From assembly GCA_019636625.1 (NCBI GenBank), contig JAHBXE010000009.1, forward strand, positions 62,001-126,000: DNA of 64,000 nt, written 5' to 3'. This DNA is from Phycisphaeraceae bacterium (GTDB lineage: Bacteria > Planctomycetota > Phycisphaerae > Phycisphaerales > UBA1924). The notes below the pieces were generated by a model. That model did no database searches, was not told the DNA's origin, and was given only the letters and a program-made list of their open reading frames with translations. Of this stretch, positions 1 to 7,652 are shown piece after piece; the first letter of the stretch is position 1; every line of letters starts with the position of its first letter. Made by a program: the position numbers and the translations under genes.

Positions 1-272
1 CGCTGGCGGGGGACACGTTTGCCTCGCGGGCGGGCGCTTCGATCCTGACGGCGCTGGGCATGCCGGAGTTGATCGCGAACTCCACCGGCGACTACATCCG
101 GATTGCGACGGAGCTGGCGAACAACCCAGCCCGCCGCGGCTCTCTCCGCACGAGTCTGCGGGCGCAGCTCCGGAACTCGCCGCTGTGCGACGGCGCGGCG
201 TTCACGAAGAAACTGGAGGCGGCGTACCGGGACATGTGGAAGGCGTGGGCGTCGAACCTGCTGTACATGTGA
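1..272 (+). CDS. SPINDLY/OGT-type O-GlcNAc transferase, C-terminal end (partial)
   Basis: The reading frame is open from the left edge to a TGA at 270-272, so only about 90 C-terminal residues are present. The segment GDTFASRAGASILTALGMPE, followed by an acidic/aromatic helix and a final LEAAYRDMW, matches the end of the Glyco_transf_41 domain (SPINDLY and O-GlcNAc transferases), where these residues help bind UDP-sugar. The family is cytoplasmic and moves N-acetylglucosamine or a related sugar onto protein Ser/Thr, usually with N-terminal TPR repeats; those would lie outside the window. The substrate cannot be inferred. Repeats begin about 35 bp after the stop. Confidence 0.8.
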   Translation, partial: LAGDTFASRAGASILTALGMPELIANSTGDYIRIATELANNPARRGSLRTSLRAQLRNSPLCDGAAFTKKLEAAYRDMWKAWASNLLYM

Positions 273-306
273 GCGTGGATGGACGGGTGGGAGTGTGGGT
301 AGAGGC

Positions 307-434
307 TCAAGGTGCGCAAGGAGGGAGGAGAGGGGGCTTGCGCACCTTGAATGGGTGGGAATCGCAGTTTTTCGTAGCGCCGAAGGGGTTTTTTTGATCA
401 AGGTGCGCGAGGGCTGGGGGTCAAGGTGCGCAAG
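307..434. repeat. Cluster of TCAAGGTGCGCAAG repeats
   Basis: Four copies of a 14-base motif lie in 128 bp: TCAAGGTGCGCAAG at 307-320, its inverse CTTGCGCACCTTGA at 337-350, a one-base variant at 398-411 and another copy at 421-434. The first two form an inverted pair. The same motif recurs more than 58 kb away at 58783-58899, also next to a gene end. No coding potential is seen here. Confidence 0.75.
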
Positions 435-469
435 GGGTTGAGAATCTTGTGGGGTGATGGAGGCGAAGA

Positions 470-499
470 CCGCCGAGATCGCAAGGCCGATCTCGGTGG
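470..499. repeat. Small hairpin repeat, GAGATCG/CGATCTC stem
   Basis: An imperfect palindrome with arms CGCCGAGATCG and CGATCTCGGTGG and a short CAAGGC loop, followed by CACG. A related copy with the same right arm lies at 4425-4454, and a partial copy at 4183-4215. It is extragenic, with a GTGGCACG-type tail shared with other hairpins in the window. Confidence 0.6.
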
Positions 500-537
500 C
501 ACGCATCCCGATTGCCTCGGTGCCACCCGCCGAACGC

Positions 538-661
538 TGCGTGTCCGGGTTTGCGCAGGATCGGTTACAATGGGTTGTCCCCGGGGTGAAGACCACGGAC
601 CTTCAAGAGCAAGGTCCGTGGCACGGGTCACTCACGTTTCAAGAGCAGGTCCCGGCCACCC
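538..661. repeat. Hairpin repeat unit, copy 1
   Basis: About 120 bp that is duplicated, with changes, at 1520-1645. Its core is a perfect 11-bp stem (CCACGGACCTT / AAGGTCCGTGG, 593-621) with the loop CAAGAGC, then GCACGGGTCA and a tail ending in GGTCCCGGCCACC. The left flank (GTTGTCCCCGGGGTGAAG) is also shared. A third core lies at 1451-1479. Confidence 0.7.
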
Positions 662-677
662 GCGGGACCAATCATTG

Positions 678-818
678 CAGATACTCAAGCCCGGCACGTG
701 GTCCAAGTGGAGAGTGGAAAGACGACATCCCAACGGGATGGTGTATGAGATTCACTATTCGCAGCATGTGGAATCGGGCATGCGCTGGGATGTCACAATC
801 AAGAACATTCGCCCGTGA
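678..818 (+). pseudogene. C-terminal remnant of a polymorphic (RHS-type) toxin
   Basis: After the hairpin repeat, one frame reads about 46 residues (…GTWSKWRVERRHPNGMVYE…) to a TGA at 816-818. It has the character of a real globular C-terminus and differs in composition from the repeat DNA upstream. It is followed 15 bp later by a small gene like an immunity gene. Inference: the tail of a toxin domain whose upstream part was lost by recombination at the hairpin repeat. No catalytic motif is visible and the toxin type is unknown. Confidence 0.35.
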
Positions 819-833
819 CATGGGGCAGTCGCG

Positions 834-1244
834 ATGATTGTGAAAGTAAAGTCAGAGCCTCCGCAACAGCTGTGCCCAGGCATTCATGTGAGCTTGTCCG
901 CGGAAGACTTGGAGGCGAACGGCCTCTACCTCGTGTATGGTGTCTTGGTCTATCCGGGCGGAGTGTCGTTCTACTTATGCGCTCGCAGATCAGATCCGTG
1001 TCCATACCCGTTCGCTGGATTCATGTTTGAGTTTGTTCAGACTATCATTCCAAGCGGATGGAGGATGGGCCGTCATGTGCGGAGATTTGCACGGGGCGAC
1101 GAGTACTTCATGGGTCCGGCCATGTGGGCCCAAGACGAAACGTTCTACGAGCGATTGGTAGACGGTGACGGTGCAGCTGAGATGGCGTTCAAGGTGTATG
1201 CGGAGGAGCTGCGGATGACTACAGACCACGAGTTCATCGCTTGA
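834..1244 (+). CDS. Small hypothetical protein, candidate immunity protein
   Basis: A 136-residue soluble protein without signal peptide or membrane segment, starting ATG at 834. It is acidic and aromatic-rich in the C-terminal half (…GDEYFMGPAMWAQDETFYE…), typical of the small immunity proteins found after polymorphic toxins. It lies 15 bp downstream of a truncated toxin-like tail. The base composition is visibly less GC-rich than the housekeeping genes further right, in keeping with acquisition. I do not recognise the family; the immunity role rests on position and size only. Confidence 0.5.
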   Translation: MIVKVKSEPPQQLCPGIHVSLSAEDLEANGLYLVYGVLVYPGGVSFYLCARRSDPCPYPFAGFMFEFVQTIIPSGWRMGRHVRRFARGDEYFMGPAMWAQDETFYERLVDGDGAAEMAFKVYAEELRMTTDHEFIA

Positions 1245-1450
1245 AGAACCTGTTGTGGTGGCTTCCACAGTTCGAGTGGTCGCGTTGGTAACAGGACAGT
1301 CGCCGCGGGTATCGCGTGATTCGAAACTGTGAAGTGCAAAGCAGGTTCGACTGTTCGGCGGCAGCGTGATCACGATTGCAGGTGGAAGAGGGGAAGATTG
1401 CAGCGAGGTTGAGTCCGACCCCCAGGCAGGTGGCCGGGACATTTCGCGTG

Positions 1451-1479
1451 CCATGGACCTTGCTCTTGAAGGTCCGTGG
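1451..1479. repeat. Hairpin repeat core, copy 2 (inverted)
   Basis: Arms CCATGGACCTT and AAGGTCCGTGG around GCTCTTG, the reverse orientation of the cores at 593-621 and 1572-1600, with one stem mismatch. On the minus strand it is followed by GGCACG and TCCCGGCCACCTGCC, the tail seen in the other copies. Confidence 0.65.
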
Positions 1480-1519
1480 CGGGGACGCACGACGGCGAGT
1501 CAGTGACGGCGAATGCTGC

Positions 1520-1645
1520 GCGTCCGGATTTGTGCTGGGTTGTTTGCAGCTGGTTGTCCCCGGGGTGAAGGCCACGGACCTTCAAGAGCAAGGTCCGTGG
1601 CACGGGTCATTCACGTTTCGAGAGCAGGTCCCGGCCACCTGCCCG
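1520..1645. repeat. Hairpin repeat unit, copy 3
   Basis: A second full-length copy of the unit at 538-661, sharing the GTTGTCCCCGGGGTGAAG flank, the perfect stem (1572-1600), GCACGGGTCA and the AGAGCAGGTCCCGGCCACC tail. Its right edge abuts the truncated IS5-type transposase remnant, so the element or a recombination at it defines that breakpoint. Confidence 0.7.
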
Positions 1646-1770
1646 TTGGTGATGGGCTTGCGGCCCGGGCACCGGAACCGCCGTGGCTTTGGGGGCGGAA
1701 GCATCGGCTCAATCATCGCCCACAACTCGTCGTCCAGGATCGGCTTGGCAATCGTCGTGCCTCCATGCAC
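1639..1770 (-). pseudogene. IS5-family transposase N-terminal remnant
   Basis: The minus strand encodes about 44 residues with LDDELWAMIEPMLPPPKPRR and PGRKP, the typical N-terminus of IS5-group transposases (DUF4096-like domain). Similarity stops at Gln44, exactly where the hairpin repeat unit begins, and no catalytic DDE region is present. It is a dead fragment of a mobile element. The breakpoint at the repeat suggests recombination or insertion there. Confidence 0.7.
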
Positions 1771-2106
1771 TCGTTCGCGGGCGTCCGGCGCGCTGAACTG
1801 GTCATCGGCACACGATCAAGCCGATCTTCTCATCCTGAAAGGCGCTCTTAGATATGGCCCATAGTCGTTAGGACACCGAAGATGATACGCGATCCAAGTG
1901 CCAATCATGACACCATACTGGTCGATGGCCAATCTTTGGTTCAACTTCGGCACTTTCGATCCGTAGCTGGACTAGATGCGGCGGCACTCCGAGCACATCG
2001 TGTTTGTGACGTCGGAGATCTACGGGAAGTTGGACAATGTGTGCTGATAGATTGGTGGAAGGAGAGGTCCAGCCCTCAACCAGATTGGTGTATCAGGATT
2101 CGCGCC

Positions 2107-2427
2107 ATGCCTTCAGAGCGGCTGTTCGTGTGTATCCTGGGGTCTGCGTTGTGGGCCGGTTGTGCATCCCACATTGCGTGCGTGTCAGCTGACGCGCCTG
2201 AGGCACGCGACTTTGTGTTCACAATGGGGCTCTTGGACATTGTTCCTCAGGCATGGGGTGTGTGGCTCGTATCGGCGACACGCATTTGCGCTGCCAGTGC
2301 GTCTGGACTGTTAATCGCAGACCACTTTGTGGACTGTGCGGTGTCGTGGCGAACTAGGGAGCGATGTATCGACGTCACGACAGAAGCAGGCATACAGGTT
2401 GAACTCTCGTTGACAGGCAACACGTAG
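2107..2427 (+). CDS. Possible small lipoprotein, hypothetical
   Basis: A weakly supported 106-residue ORF. From the ATG at 2107 the N-terminus is hydrophobic and ends in a lipobox-like LWAGC (Cys19). The frame stays open upstream to 1882, but without a signal sequence. No Shine-Dalgarno sequence or homologous family is recognised, and the surroundings are fragments and repeats, so this may be fortuitous. The stretch from 1771 to 2106 shows nothing else that I can support. Confidence 0.25.
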   Translation: MPSERLFVCILGSALWAGCASHIACVSADAPEARDFVFTMGLLDIVPQAWGVWLVSATRICAASASGLLIADHFVDCAVSWRTRERCIDVTTEAGIQVELSLTGNT

Positions 2428-2445
2428 TGCAACTCACGCCCTTGC

Positions 2446-2622
2446 TTGTGGCAACGTCACGAATACGACGCCAGGAACCGCCTCGTGCAGGTGAACCGGG
2501 CGGTCAAGCACATGCTCGCGGCGGGCCAGGAGGTGCTGGCCAGCGATGGCCGCACCCTGGTGAACTACGTCTGGATCCCGGGTGTGATGCTCAAGCACGG
2601 CACCTACGACGGCCTGGGCGAC
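2446..2622 (+). pseudogene. RHS/YD-repeat protein fragment
   Basis: About 58 residues read through HEYDARNRLVQVNRA, then VWIPGVMLKHGTYDGLG, the spacing and sequence of RHS/YD repeats in large secreted toxin-delivery proteins. Neither start nor stop belongs to it. It breaks off where an antisense IS3-type remnant begins (about 2623). A second RHS fragment lies at 3850-4180. Confidence 0.65.
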
Positions 2623-2700
2623 AGACCTGCCCGCCGCCATCATCGCCTCCGCCTCACGCAGCTTCCTGATGATCTCGTCCGTGCTGTGCCGCTTTCGTTT
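2623..2700 (-). pseudogene. IS3-family OrfA N-terminal remnant
   Basis: The minus strand encodes KRKRHSTDEIIRKLREAEAM followed by MAAGR, the start of the helix-turn-helix OrfA protein of IS3-type elements (compare the usual KRYTPEQIIRKLREAE). There is no start codon and the similarity ends after about 26 residues at the RHS fragment. It is a truncated insertion-sequence relic. Confidence 0.65.
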
Positions 2701-2789
2701 CCTCCAAGAGCTCCTTGGGTACTTTGTACCCCAAAAGCTCTCATTCGGGATGGATCAGGATTTCATAGGCAGGTCAGCAGGTCACTGGC

Positions 2790-2888
2790 ATGCTTACCAA
2801 AGCTGAAGCGATCAAGGTCGTGGATATCGTCTACAAGAAGGTACCGCACATGCGAAACGAGGCGACAAAGTACACAAATGGGCACTGA
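2790..2888 (+). CDS. Tiny ORF, 32 residues, hypothetical or gene remnant
   Basis: ATG at 2790 to TGA at 2886-2888 encodes a lysine-rich helical peptide beginning MLTKAEAIKVVDIVYKKV. Its amino-acid pattern looks like the start of a genuine protein rather than random sequence, and its base composition resembles the adjacent double-CxxC gene, 20 bp downstream. It could be a truncated N-terminus of a lost gene or a leader ORF. No good ribosome-binding site is seen. Confidence 0.3.
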   Translation: MLTKAEAIKVVDIVYKKVPHMRNEATKYTNGH

Positions 2889-2908
2889 CTGCAGAAGGGA
2901 AATGCGCC

Positions 2909-3841
2909 GTGCGTCACGAATACCGCTTGTTCTTCGAAATGGGAGCCACGGGGGCAAGCAAGCAGGTGGGGGCGCTGCTTTCAGAGTTTGGACTCCAGTG
3001 GAAACCCGGCGTACCGGGTACGATCGTCGTCGATAGCGACCGGGCAGCAAGACGACTCTTGGCGGCGGCTGAACGGCGCGGAGTCAAGGCCCTGCTTGAG
3101 ATTATCACGCGGTACGAAAGAAAAGACGCACTGGCGGGTGAGCTTGGATTCGTTGAACTCGGCCCCGCCAACACCACGCACTTCAAAGCCACGCTTCCAA
3201 AGGATGCCTTCGACCTGACTGCGGCGTGCCCGCGATGCGGTATGGGAGGCCGGCTCGCCAAGCCCCACATGCTTCGAAAGGATTCGCTGAGGTCGAAGGC
3301 GAACTTCGCCTACGGGCACGAAGGAACGTTCCTGATTCTTATGCGGTCCGAGATTGGAAAAGAGATTGTCGACGCGACAGGGCAGCCCGAGTGCATGCGG
3401 CACCCCGTCCTCCGGTCCGGCGAAGTGGTCAAGGAGTGGATGGAGGCGGTGCCGACCGCCATTCTGCCGCCGCTAAGCCGCAAGTCAACCGGCGTCATGC
3501 GGAACGGCACGCTCGCACTGCGCAACATCGGCGACGGTCCGACACTGGTTCCGCCCTGTCCTTCGTGCAAGCGGACGGTCTGGGCCGAGTCCCATGATGA
3601 ACCCTGTCGTCTGGTGTACTCCCGGGAAGCAATCAGATCCGTTCGAGGTCACGCGGTCGTCCTGATGCACGAGGTGAGCAACATGTCCCCCATGTTCGAC
3701 CCTCGCAAGCGTGAGTTCTCGAGTCTATATGGCTACCCGTGGCCGCTGTTCAGCCGGGCCGCGATCGAGGTGTTGCTGAAGTACATGCAGACAAAGCACA
3801 TTCGTGACAGCGCGTGGATCCGGCCGGTGTTTTCGGAGTAG
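2909..3841 (+). CDS. Double-CxxC (zinc-ribbon) protein, immunity-like
   Basis: A 310-residue protein from a GTG start with a purine-rich AAGGGA upstream. Two CxxC pairs are present: CPRC near residue 109 and CPSC near residue 216, plausibly one zinc site each. The C-terminal half ends in a pattern (LFSRAAIEVLLKY … AWIRPVF) resembling the double-CXXCG paralogue family of myxobacteria and planctomycetes, some members of which are annotated as SitI6-type immunity proteins. It lies between two RHS fragments, which fits such a role. No signal peptide, so cytoplasmic. The family assignment is from recollection of the motif layout, not a search. Confidence 0.5.
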   Translation: MRHEYRLFFEMGATGASKQVGALLSEFGLQWKPGVPGTIVVDSDRAARRLLAAAERRGVKALLEIITRYERKDALAGELGFVELGPANTTHFKATLPKDAFDLTAACPRCGMGGRLAKPHMLRKDSLRSKANFAYGHEGTFLILMRSEIGKEIVDATGQPECMRHPVLRSGEVVKEWMEAVPTAILPPLSRKSTGVMRNGTLALRNIGDGPTLVPPCPSCKRTVWAESHDEPCRLVYSREAIRSVRGHAVVLMHEVSNMSPMFDPRKREFSSLYGYPWPLFSRAAIEVLLKYMQTKHIRDSAWIRPVFSE

Positions 3842-3849
3842 CTCTGTGG

Positions 3850-4180
3850 AGGCTCAATGTCAGAGGGGGTTTGGGCATCCGGCACATCGAGGAACTCGTC
3901 GTCGATCCGCTATTCAACCTCGACGATGCGGATGAAGCGAACAACGCGGAGGTGGAAACCGCGGCGAACCAGGCCCAGCAGGCCAGCCCGTATCTGCTGG
4001 ATGGGTCCGCCGCGCCGATGGGGTACGAGAAGGCGCAGGAGGATGAACTCAACATCCAGGTGTACCTGGAGCGGGAGTACCTGTGGGGCCCCGGGGACCG
4101 GGGCGTGGATGAACTGCTCGTGCAGTTCGACCACACGGTCAACCGGACGCCGTGGTGGGTGATCCAAGATGACGGCGGGT
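3850..4180 (+). pseudogene. RHS/YD-repeat protein fragment near the core-toxin junction
   Basis: About 110 residues, starting inside the 3' end of the upstream gene in another frame, include YLWGPGDRGVDELLVQFDH and PWWVIQDDGG, characteristic of planctomycete RHS proteins just before their conserved core. The frame then runs directly into a hairpin repeat (4183 on). No start codon or ribosome-binding site belongs to it, so it is a remnant. Confidence 0.65.
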
Positions 4181-4182
4181 GG

Positions 4183-4454
4183 CACCGAGATCGTCTTGGA
4201 TCGTTCCACCGAGATCGGCTTTGCGACCTCAATGAATATGTTGCCCTGTGCAACGGATCACACGTAGCCTCGCCACGGCGGCCACAACTGCGCATCGCCC
4301 GTTGGCGGGTCGCATGCTACTTCATTTTCGCGATGGCTCATCCATCATCGGACGCTTGACCACTTCCAGTCTTCCGGCTGGGCGACCAGGAGGCGCACGT
4401 GCTCGGGCATTGATTGCCGAAGAACCACCGAGCTCGCAAAGCCGATCTCGGTGG
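4183..4454. repeat. GAGATCGG hairpin repeats, partial and full copy
   Basis: At 4183-4215, CACCGAGATCG occurs twice in direct orientation. At 4425-4454 there is a hairpin with arms CCACCGAGCTCG and CGATCTCGGTGG followed by CACGGGG, matching the element at 470-499. This stretch (4181-4507) contains no supported gene; it separates the RHS relic from the terminator of the metalloprotease gene. Confidence 0.6.
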
Positions 4455-4507
4455 CACGGGGAATGGTGATCGAGGGGGCACCCTGCGGGCTTGGCGTGTT
4501 ACCTTGT

Positions 4508-4540
4508 GGAAAGAAACGGGCCGCCCTTTCGGGCGGCCCG
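4508..4540 (-). terminator. Rho-independent terminator of the metalloprotease gene
   Basis: A perfect 10-bp stem, CGGGCCGCCC (4517-4526) and GGGCGGCCCG (4531-4540), with the loop TTTC. Reading the minus strand it is followed by TTTCTTTCC. It lies about 75 bp beyond the stop of the minus-strand gene ending at 4614. Confidence 0.85.
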
Positions 4541-4613
4541 GTCGCTATTCAGGGCTTTCGCGTCTGGGAGGTCGGCGGCCCTGGCGGGCCGGTGGCATCC
4601 CAGATTCGGGTTG

Positions 4614-7526
4614 TCAGCGGCCGGCGTCTTCGGCCGTGGGTGCCGCGGGGGCTTGCGGGGCTGCTTCGGTGGTTTGGCCGAAGAAGATGCCGCCGAACCC
4701 GCCCATGCCGCCGTCGGCGTTGCGGATGTACTGGGCTTCGAGGGCCTTCTCGATGCGGAGCTTGCACTCGTCGAGGTGGGCGTGGGTGTAGGGGTCGAGG
4801 CGTGAGCCGTTCTTGGTCACCAGTTCATCGAGGCGGTTCTTGATGTCCCGGAGCTTCGAGGTTGCGAGGTTGGAGATGGGCTTGCTCGCAGCGCCGAAGC
4901 CGTCGGTGATGCTGAGGTCGATCAGCCGGTCCATGTGCTCGCGCTGCAGGTTGCGGCGGAGGCTGGAGATCATGGGCTCCCGCGCCGTGTACTTCTTGTC
5001 CGGGCTCTTCTCGATCTCGGACCAGATGGCGCCCGAGACGGTGTCCATGAGCTCGGGCAGGGTGAGCGCATCCTCGCCGGCGGGCACGAGGAACTCGTTG
5101 TCGTACACGCGCCGGAGCGTGCTGGGGTTCATCAGCATGGTGAGCGTCGAGGTCTGCACGCCCATGATCTGATCGTGGACGGGCCAGGTCGGCTCGCCGC
5201 GGACCGTGCCGCCGTCGGACCAGCGCTCGATGGTCATCTTGCGCAGGAGGTCGGGGCTGAGGCCGAAGGCGTCGTCGTAGAACGTGTTCTCGACGGCGAA
5301 CTTCAGGGCCGCGCGCTGCTGCGAGGCGGGGACGGGCGTGATCGGGTCGCCGGCGCCGGGGTCGCCCTTGTGCGACCGGCTGACGAACGCCCCGCCCACC
5401 CAGTTGGCCATGATGCTCACGGCGTCCATCTGGGTGCTCAGTGTGATCTGGTAGCCGCGGCGGGACCGGGCCCAGCTCTGGCCGTCCTTGACGAACTTGT
5501 CCGTGATCTTCTCACGGAGGGCCTTGACCAGTCGCATGCGGCTCTTGGCGTAGTCCATCGGGTTGGCGGAGAAGTCGTAGCGGCGGGCGAGGGGGTCCGG
5601 GCCGCCGGTGTCCTCGTCCGTGCCGTAGGTGAGCAGGGGCTCGGCGCTGCGCTTGGCGACTTCCTTGGGGTCGTCGAAGGTGTAGCCGTATTCGATGGCC
5701 CACAGGTCGTAGGGCCCGATGCCGATGGGGTTCCAGTCGCCCTGGACCTTGCCGTCGTCCATGTTGATGTTGACGGGCGTGTAGTCCATCACGGAGCCGA
5801 CGGTGCACTTGCCCTTCATCTCGGGCGAGTTGATCTCGGCCAGGGTGTAGATGCTGGACGACTTGAAGTTGTGGCGGAGGCCGAGCGTGTGGCCGACCTC
5901 GTGGACCGTCAGGTGAGCCAGGGCCGGCCCGACGAACCACTCGGGGATGCCGTCGATGAGCTCTTCCTTTTCCTTCTTCTTGCCGTCGTCCTTCTTGGCG
6001 TCGCCCTTCTTGCCCTCATCCTTGGGTTCTTCGGGCTGGAGCAGCTCGAACGCCTCCATCGCCACGCCCATGAGGGCCATGTTGCGGGCCATGCCGTGGC
6101 TGGCCATGCAGAGGTTCACGTTCGGGCCGAAGTGGGCCGCGAGCGCCCGCAGGGCGTCGGTCTCCATCAGGGCGCCGTCGGAAACCGCGGCGGGGGCGCC
6201 GCCGTAGTTCAGCACGCCGCGGCGCGAACGCAGGGCCAGCGCCGCGTCGCGGTCCTCGGGGCTGGCCAGGCGGATCCGCGGGTCCCAGCGGGGGTTGCGG
6301 TCCAGCCACGAGAGCGTCTCCTGGCTGAAGCCCTCCATCGCCGTCTGCGGCATGAGCTCGTTGGCCTGGTACCAGAAGTGGCGGATCCAGCCGTCCGTCA
6401 GCACGATGTCGGCGTCGAGGATCTGGCCCGTGATCGGGTGCGCCCGCGACGGTCCGATCGCCGTGCCGATGTCGTTGCTCAGCCAGCGGATGAAGTTGTA
6501 CCGGACATCCTCGGGGTCCTTGTCCATGTGGGCCCCGGTCTCTTTGTCCTGGTAGTAGACCTCGATGGCGTCGACAATGCCGACCTGCTCGAAGGCCTTG
6601 TTCCACCAGAGCGTGCCTTCCTTCACCCAGCGGCGGTAGCGCGCGGGCACGGTGTGCTCCACGTAGTAGACGATGGGCTTCTCCGGCGGGGACATCTTGC
6701 GCGACGGGTCCTTCTTCTGAAGGTTCCAGCGCTGGATGTACCGCGTCCAGACCTCATCGCTCTTGAACTTGCCCAGGTCGCGCCAGCTTGTCTGGAAGTA
6801 GCCCACGCGGGTGTCACCACGCCGCGGCTTGTAGCTCGGGTCTTCCTTGATCACGCTGATCGAGTAGTGGAAGCTCTTCATCTGGCCGTTGGCGACGGGC
6901 ATGGAGAACTCGATCTCCACGTTCTCCGGGAAGGCCTTGGGGGCCTTGGCGAACGTCGCGAGGCGAGGGTTGGCGCCCGCGGCCAGGCCGCCGTAGAAGA
7001 CGTTCGCCCGGCCCACGAGCAGCTCATCCATGTCGATCACGGGCTGGCCGTTGGGGCCCATGCAGACGATCGGGACATCCACGAGCACGCGGTCCGTGAA
7101 GTGGTTCGCGAGCGAGTCCCGGCTCTCCTTGTCGCCGGTCGAACGCACGTCCGTGTTCGGGGCGATCAGGGCCATGCGCTTGTCGAACCGCTTCCAGTAC
7201 ACGTACTGCGCGCCGAGCTGCAGACCGGCGAAGAGCTCGCCCGTCGGCATGGTCATGGCGAAGAAGTGCTTCTGGTTCTGGTACCCGCGGGGCAGTTCCG
7301 CCAGCAACTGGCCGTCCCTGTCCCGCTTCCACAGCGTGTACAGGCTCTCGCCTTCCGCCGTCGACACCACCTTCTCGTACCCATCCGACACTTCCTTGAA
7401 TGGCGGGAAGTCCGGCTTGGACTGCCCCCCCCCCCCGCCCCCCCCACCTTCCTGTGCCCACCCCGGCATGGCCGTTCCGACCAGCGCCGCCAGCAACACC
7501 GCCATCGTCTTCTTGCCCTGCTTCAT
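4614..7526 (-). CDS. Exported zinc metalloprotease (DUF5117/DUF4953 type)
   Basis: A 970-residue protein with a Lys-rich, hydrophobic signal peptide ending near AQ24. The zinc site HEVGHTLGLRH at 542-552 is the extended HExxHxxGxxH of metzincins, followed about 30 residues later by VMDY, the likely Met-turn. The N-terminal region (KDGQLLAELP-like start, FAMTMPTGELFAGLQLG) matches DUF5117 and the C-terminal region DUF4953, the layout of large exported proteases of uncharacterised substrate in Bacteroidota and Planctomycetota. A highly charged Lys-rich insert (about 505-530) precedes the catalytic site. Just after the signal peptide comes a run of eight Gly encoded by a C12/C8 tract. It ends in a strong terminator, so it is probably monocistronic. 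Confidence 0.85.
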   Translation of the reverse strand: MKQGKKTMAVLLAALVGTAMPGWAQEGGGGGGGGQSKPDFPPFKEVSDGYEKVVSTAEGESLYTLWKRDRDGQLLAELPRGYQNQKHFFAMTMPTGELFAGLQLGAQYVYWKRFDKRMALIAPNTDVRSTGDKESRDSLANHFTDRVLVDVPIVCMGPNGQPVIDMDELLVGRANVFYGGLAAGANPRLATFAKAPKAFPENVEIEFSMPVANGQMKSFHYSISVIKEDPSYKPRRGDTRVGYFQTSWRDLGKFKSDEVWTRYIQRWNLQKKDPSRKMSPPEKPIVYYVEHTVPARYRRWVKEGTLWWNKAFEQVGIVDAIEVYYQDKETGAHMDKDPEDVRYNFIRWLSNDIGTAIGPSRAHPITGQILDADIVLTDGWIRHFWYQANELMPQTAMEGFSQETLSWLDRNPRWDPRIRLASPEDRDAALALRSRRGVLNYGGAPAAVSDGALMETDALRALAAHFGPNVNLCMASHGMARNMALMGVAMEAFELLQPEEPKDEGKKGDAKKDDGKKKEKEELIDGIPEWFVGPALAHLTVHEVGHTLGLRHNFKSSSIYTLAEINSPEMKGKCTVGSVMDYTPVNINMDDGKVQGDWNPIGIGPYDLWAIEYGYTFDDPKEVAKRSAEPLLTYGTDEDTGGPDPLARRYDFSANPMDYAKSRMRLVKALREKITDKFVKDGQSWARSRRGYQITLSTQMDAVSIMANWVGGAFVSRSHKGDPGAGDPITPVPASQQRAALKFAVENTFYDDAFGLSPDLLRKMTIERWSDGGTVRGEPTWPVHDQIMGVQTSTLTMLMNPSTLRRVYDNEFLVPAGEDALTLPELMDTVSGAIWSEIEKSPDKKYTAREPMISSLRRNLQREHMDRLIDLSITDGFGAASKPISNLATSKLRDIKNRLDELVTKNGSRLDPYTHAHLDECKLRIEKALEAQYIRNADGGMGGFGGIFFGQTTEAAPQAPAAPTAEDAGR
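7425..7445. repeat. Homopolymeric C12-G-C8 tract inside the metalloprotease gene
   Basis: On the plus strand there are twelve C (7425-7436), one G and eight C (7438-7445). It encodes the Gly run directly after the signal peptide of the minus-strand metalloprotease. Tracts of this length are prone to slippage, which here would shift the frame before the mature enzyme. Confidence 0.9.
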
Positions 7527-7652
7527 CGACCTTGCTCCTTACTGATTGGCCCCGGTTCTCGCCGCGGCGACTTCGATGGGACTTTCTCCCCGAACCATTG
7601 TCCAGAACGGACGACCTGATCTCAGAGACGCGCCAGGGCGTGTCTCCCGGCT

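Noticed and set aside
307..434. CRISPR array from repeated 14-mers
   Set aside because: Copies occur in both orientations with irregular spacing, no spacer-sized units and no cas genes.
4935..7619. An 894-residue plus-strand ORF
   Set aside because: It is antisense to the metalloprotease, which has a signal peptide, zinc motif and terminator. The ORF is rich in Arg, Val, His and Leu with no motif.
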